Origin: JAAYVZ01 sp035384965
Lineage (GTDB): Bacteria; Acidobacteriota; Thermoanaerobaculia; Thermoanaerobaculales; Thermoanaerobaculaceae
Length of the DNA stretch: 16,132 nt
NCBI GenBank assembly: GCA_035384965.1
Contig: DAOOJE010000051.1
Location: 1 to 16,132 of the forward strand
Direction of reading: 5' to 3'
Position 1 is the stretch's first letter; each line of letters opens with the position of its first letter. Below, in pieces: positions 15,140-16,132 of this stretch. Position numbers and translations under genes: made by a program. The notes under the pieces are model-generated. The model was not told where the DNA came from and did not search any database. It saw only the letters and a program-made list of their open reading frames with translations.

Positions 15140-16066
15140 GTGGGGAAGCAGGCTGTGCAAGCAAGGGTCGCGGCGGCGGTGGCAGTGTGCGCTCTCGCGT
15201 CCGGGTGCGTGTCGCTGGTGCCGTTCGAGCGCGTGCGAGCCGAGGTCGGAGACGCCGGCTTCGTGCAGGTCGGCGGCCAGCGCGTGCACGTCGAACAGGC
15301 GGGGGAGGGCGAGCCGGTCGTGCTCCTGCACGGGTTCGGCGGCTCCACGTACCTGTGGCGGCAGATGACCCCGCGCCTCGCCGGGCATTTCCGGGTGGTG
15401 GCCATCGACCTCAACGGGTTCGGCTGGACCGAGCGGCCGCGCGCCCGGGAGGCGTACACGCTCGAGGGCCAGGCGGCGCTGGTGCTCGGGGTGCTCGACG
15501 CGCTGGGCATCGAGCGCGCTCATCTCGTGGGGCATTCGTACGGTGGCGGGCTCGCCATCTGGCTCGCGGCCCAGCACCCCGAGCGCGTGCGCTCGCTCTC
15601 GCTCGTCGCCAGCACCCTCCCGACCTACGCCTCGGCCCGGCGCAGCCGCTGGGCCGCCTGGCGCCCGCTGGTCGCGCTGTTCGTGCGCACCCGGGCCCTG
15701 CGTGAGGGGTTCGTGCGCCGCGGCCTCGAGCGGGCCGTTGCCGATCCCACCATCGTCACCGACGAGCTCGTGCGGGCGTATCTCGCCCGCCTCCGGGTGG
15801 AAGGGGCGACTCGCGCCTTCCAGGGGCTCACGGCCCCAACGAGCGAAGTTCGTCCGGAGGTGCGGCTCGAAGCGCTGCACGTCCCGACGCTCGGCGTGTG
15901 GGGGGAGCAGGACCGCCTGCTGTCCGTGGAGGCAGGCGCACGGGGCGTAGGGCGCATCCCCGGCAGCCGTTTCGTCCGCCTTCCCGGCGTCGGCCACCTG
16001 CCGATGGAGGAGGCACCGGACCGACTGGCTGCGGCGCTCGAGGAGTTCCTCGCGGCGCAACCCTGA
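15140..16066 (+). CDS. Alpha/beta-hydrolase with a lipoprotein signal peptide
   Basis: The 308-aa protein has an intact alpha/beta-hydrolase core. The oxyanion-hole strand is LLHGFGGS (62-69). The nucleophile elbow is GHSYGG (131-136) with Ser133. Asp258 in GEQDRL is the likely acid, and His286 in GVGHLP is the catalytic histidine. Substrate is unknown; esterases, C-C hydrolases and haloperoxidase-like enzymes share this layout. The N-terminus has a short positive part, hydrophobic residues 10-20 and ASGC with Cys23, a plausible lipobox. It may therefore be a membrane-anchored lipoprotein processed by the Lgt and LspA encoded in this window. The first possible codon is GTG 15140, with GGGAGG about seven bases upstream and a good promoter before it. 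An in-frame extension further upstream would cross the AlaX gene and was discarded. Confidence 0.9.
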   Translation: MGKQAVQARVAAAVAVCALASGCVSLVPFERVRAEVGDAGFVQVGGQRVHVEQAGEGEPVVLLHGFGGSTYLWRQMTPRLAGHFRVVAIDLNGFGWTERPRAREAYTLEGQAALVLGVLDALGIERAHLVGHSYGGGLAIWLAAQHPERVRSLSLVASTLPTYASARRSRWAAWRPLVALFVRTRALREGFVRRGLERAVADPTIVTDELVRAYLARLRVEGATRAFQGLTAPTSEVRPEVRLEALHVPTLGVWGEQDRLLSVEAGARGVGRIPGSRFVRLPGVGHLPMEEAPDRLAAALEEFLAAQP

Positions 16067-16114
16067 TCCCGGCCCCGCCCAGGTTCCCGTCAAAGTCGCG
16101 GGGGTCTGGGGAGT

Positions 16115-16132
16115 GGGAGGGTTCGGGCATGT
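16115..16132 (+). other. Possible ribosome-binding site and start of the next gene
   Basis: GGGAGG (16115-16120) is followed eight bases later by ATG (16129-16131), two bases from the window edge. This is how a plus-strand gene would begin, 62 bp after the hydrolase stop. Only one codon is visible, so it cannot be tested here. Positions 16067-16114 hold no other feature I can support. Confidence 0.35.

Noticed and set aside
13820..16093. 757-aa minus-strand frame extending AlaX upstream
   Set aside because: The extra N-terminus is antisense to the hydrolase gene and unlike any AlaX. The family N-terminus begins at 15010.
15828..16130. 100-aa minus-strand frame at the window end
   Set aside because: It overlaps the C-terminal coding region of the hydrolase, is Pro/Arg-rich, and has no recognisable domain.

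Overview
This is a GC-rich bacterial chromosomal window (roughly 70% GC by eye). It is densely packed, mostly in tightly coupled operons, and has no sign of mobile DNA, CRISPR, rRNA or tRNA genes. The proteins point to a diderm (Gram-negative type) bacterium: a MacA-like periplasmic adaptor, signal-peptide-bearing Spy/CpxP-like proteins, and an envelope sigma/anti-sigma pair. The mix of high GC, MacB-type exporters and ECF sigma plus LTxxQ-protein operons would suit Acidobacteriota or a similar deep diderm lineage. That placement is inference, not something the sequence proves.

Layout, left to right. (1) 46-5194, minus strand: an operon transcribed right to left, ileS > lspA > lgt > rluD. It joins isoleucyl-tRNA synthetase, the two core lipoprotein-maturation enzymes and a 23S rRNA pseudouridine synthase. 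Junctions are overlaps of 1 and 20 nt and a 28-nt gap. (2) 5311-6910, minus: a TauE/SafE-type (TSUP) membrane transporter, a small DUF1634-type membrane protein and a stand-alone receiver-domain response regulator. (3) 7135-11505, minus: a four-gene exporter with a MacA/HlyD-like adaptor, a MacB/LolD-type ATPase and two different MacB/FtsX-type permeases. (4) 11648-13740, plus: a divergent operon with an ECF sigma factor, a zinc-finger anti-sigma factor with one membrane span, and two exported LTxxQ (Spy/CpxP-like) helical proteins. (5) 13820-15010, minus: a long-form alanyl-tRNA editing protein (AlaX-L). (6) 15140-16066, plus: an alpha/beta hydrolase with a lipoprotein signal peptide. At 16129 a well-placed Shine-Dalgarno and ATG may begin the next gene.

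The most interesting unit is the divergent pair (3)+(4). An ECF sigma/anti-sigma/chaperone-like operon faces a two-permease MacAB-like exporter across about 140 bp. In that gap a TTGACA box (minus strand) and an ECF-like TGTCAAC box (plus strand) lie on top of each other. This suggests an envelope-stress circuit tied to export. All genes belong to recognisable families; I found no wholly new system. The novelty is in arrangement and regulation.
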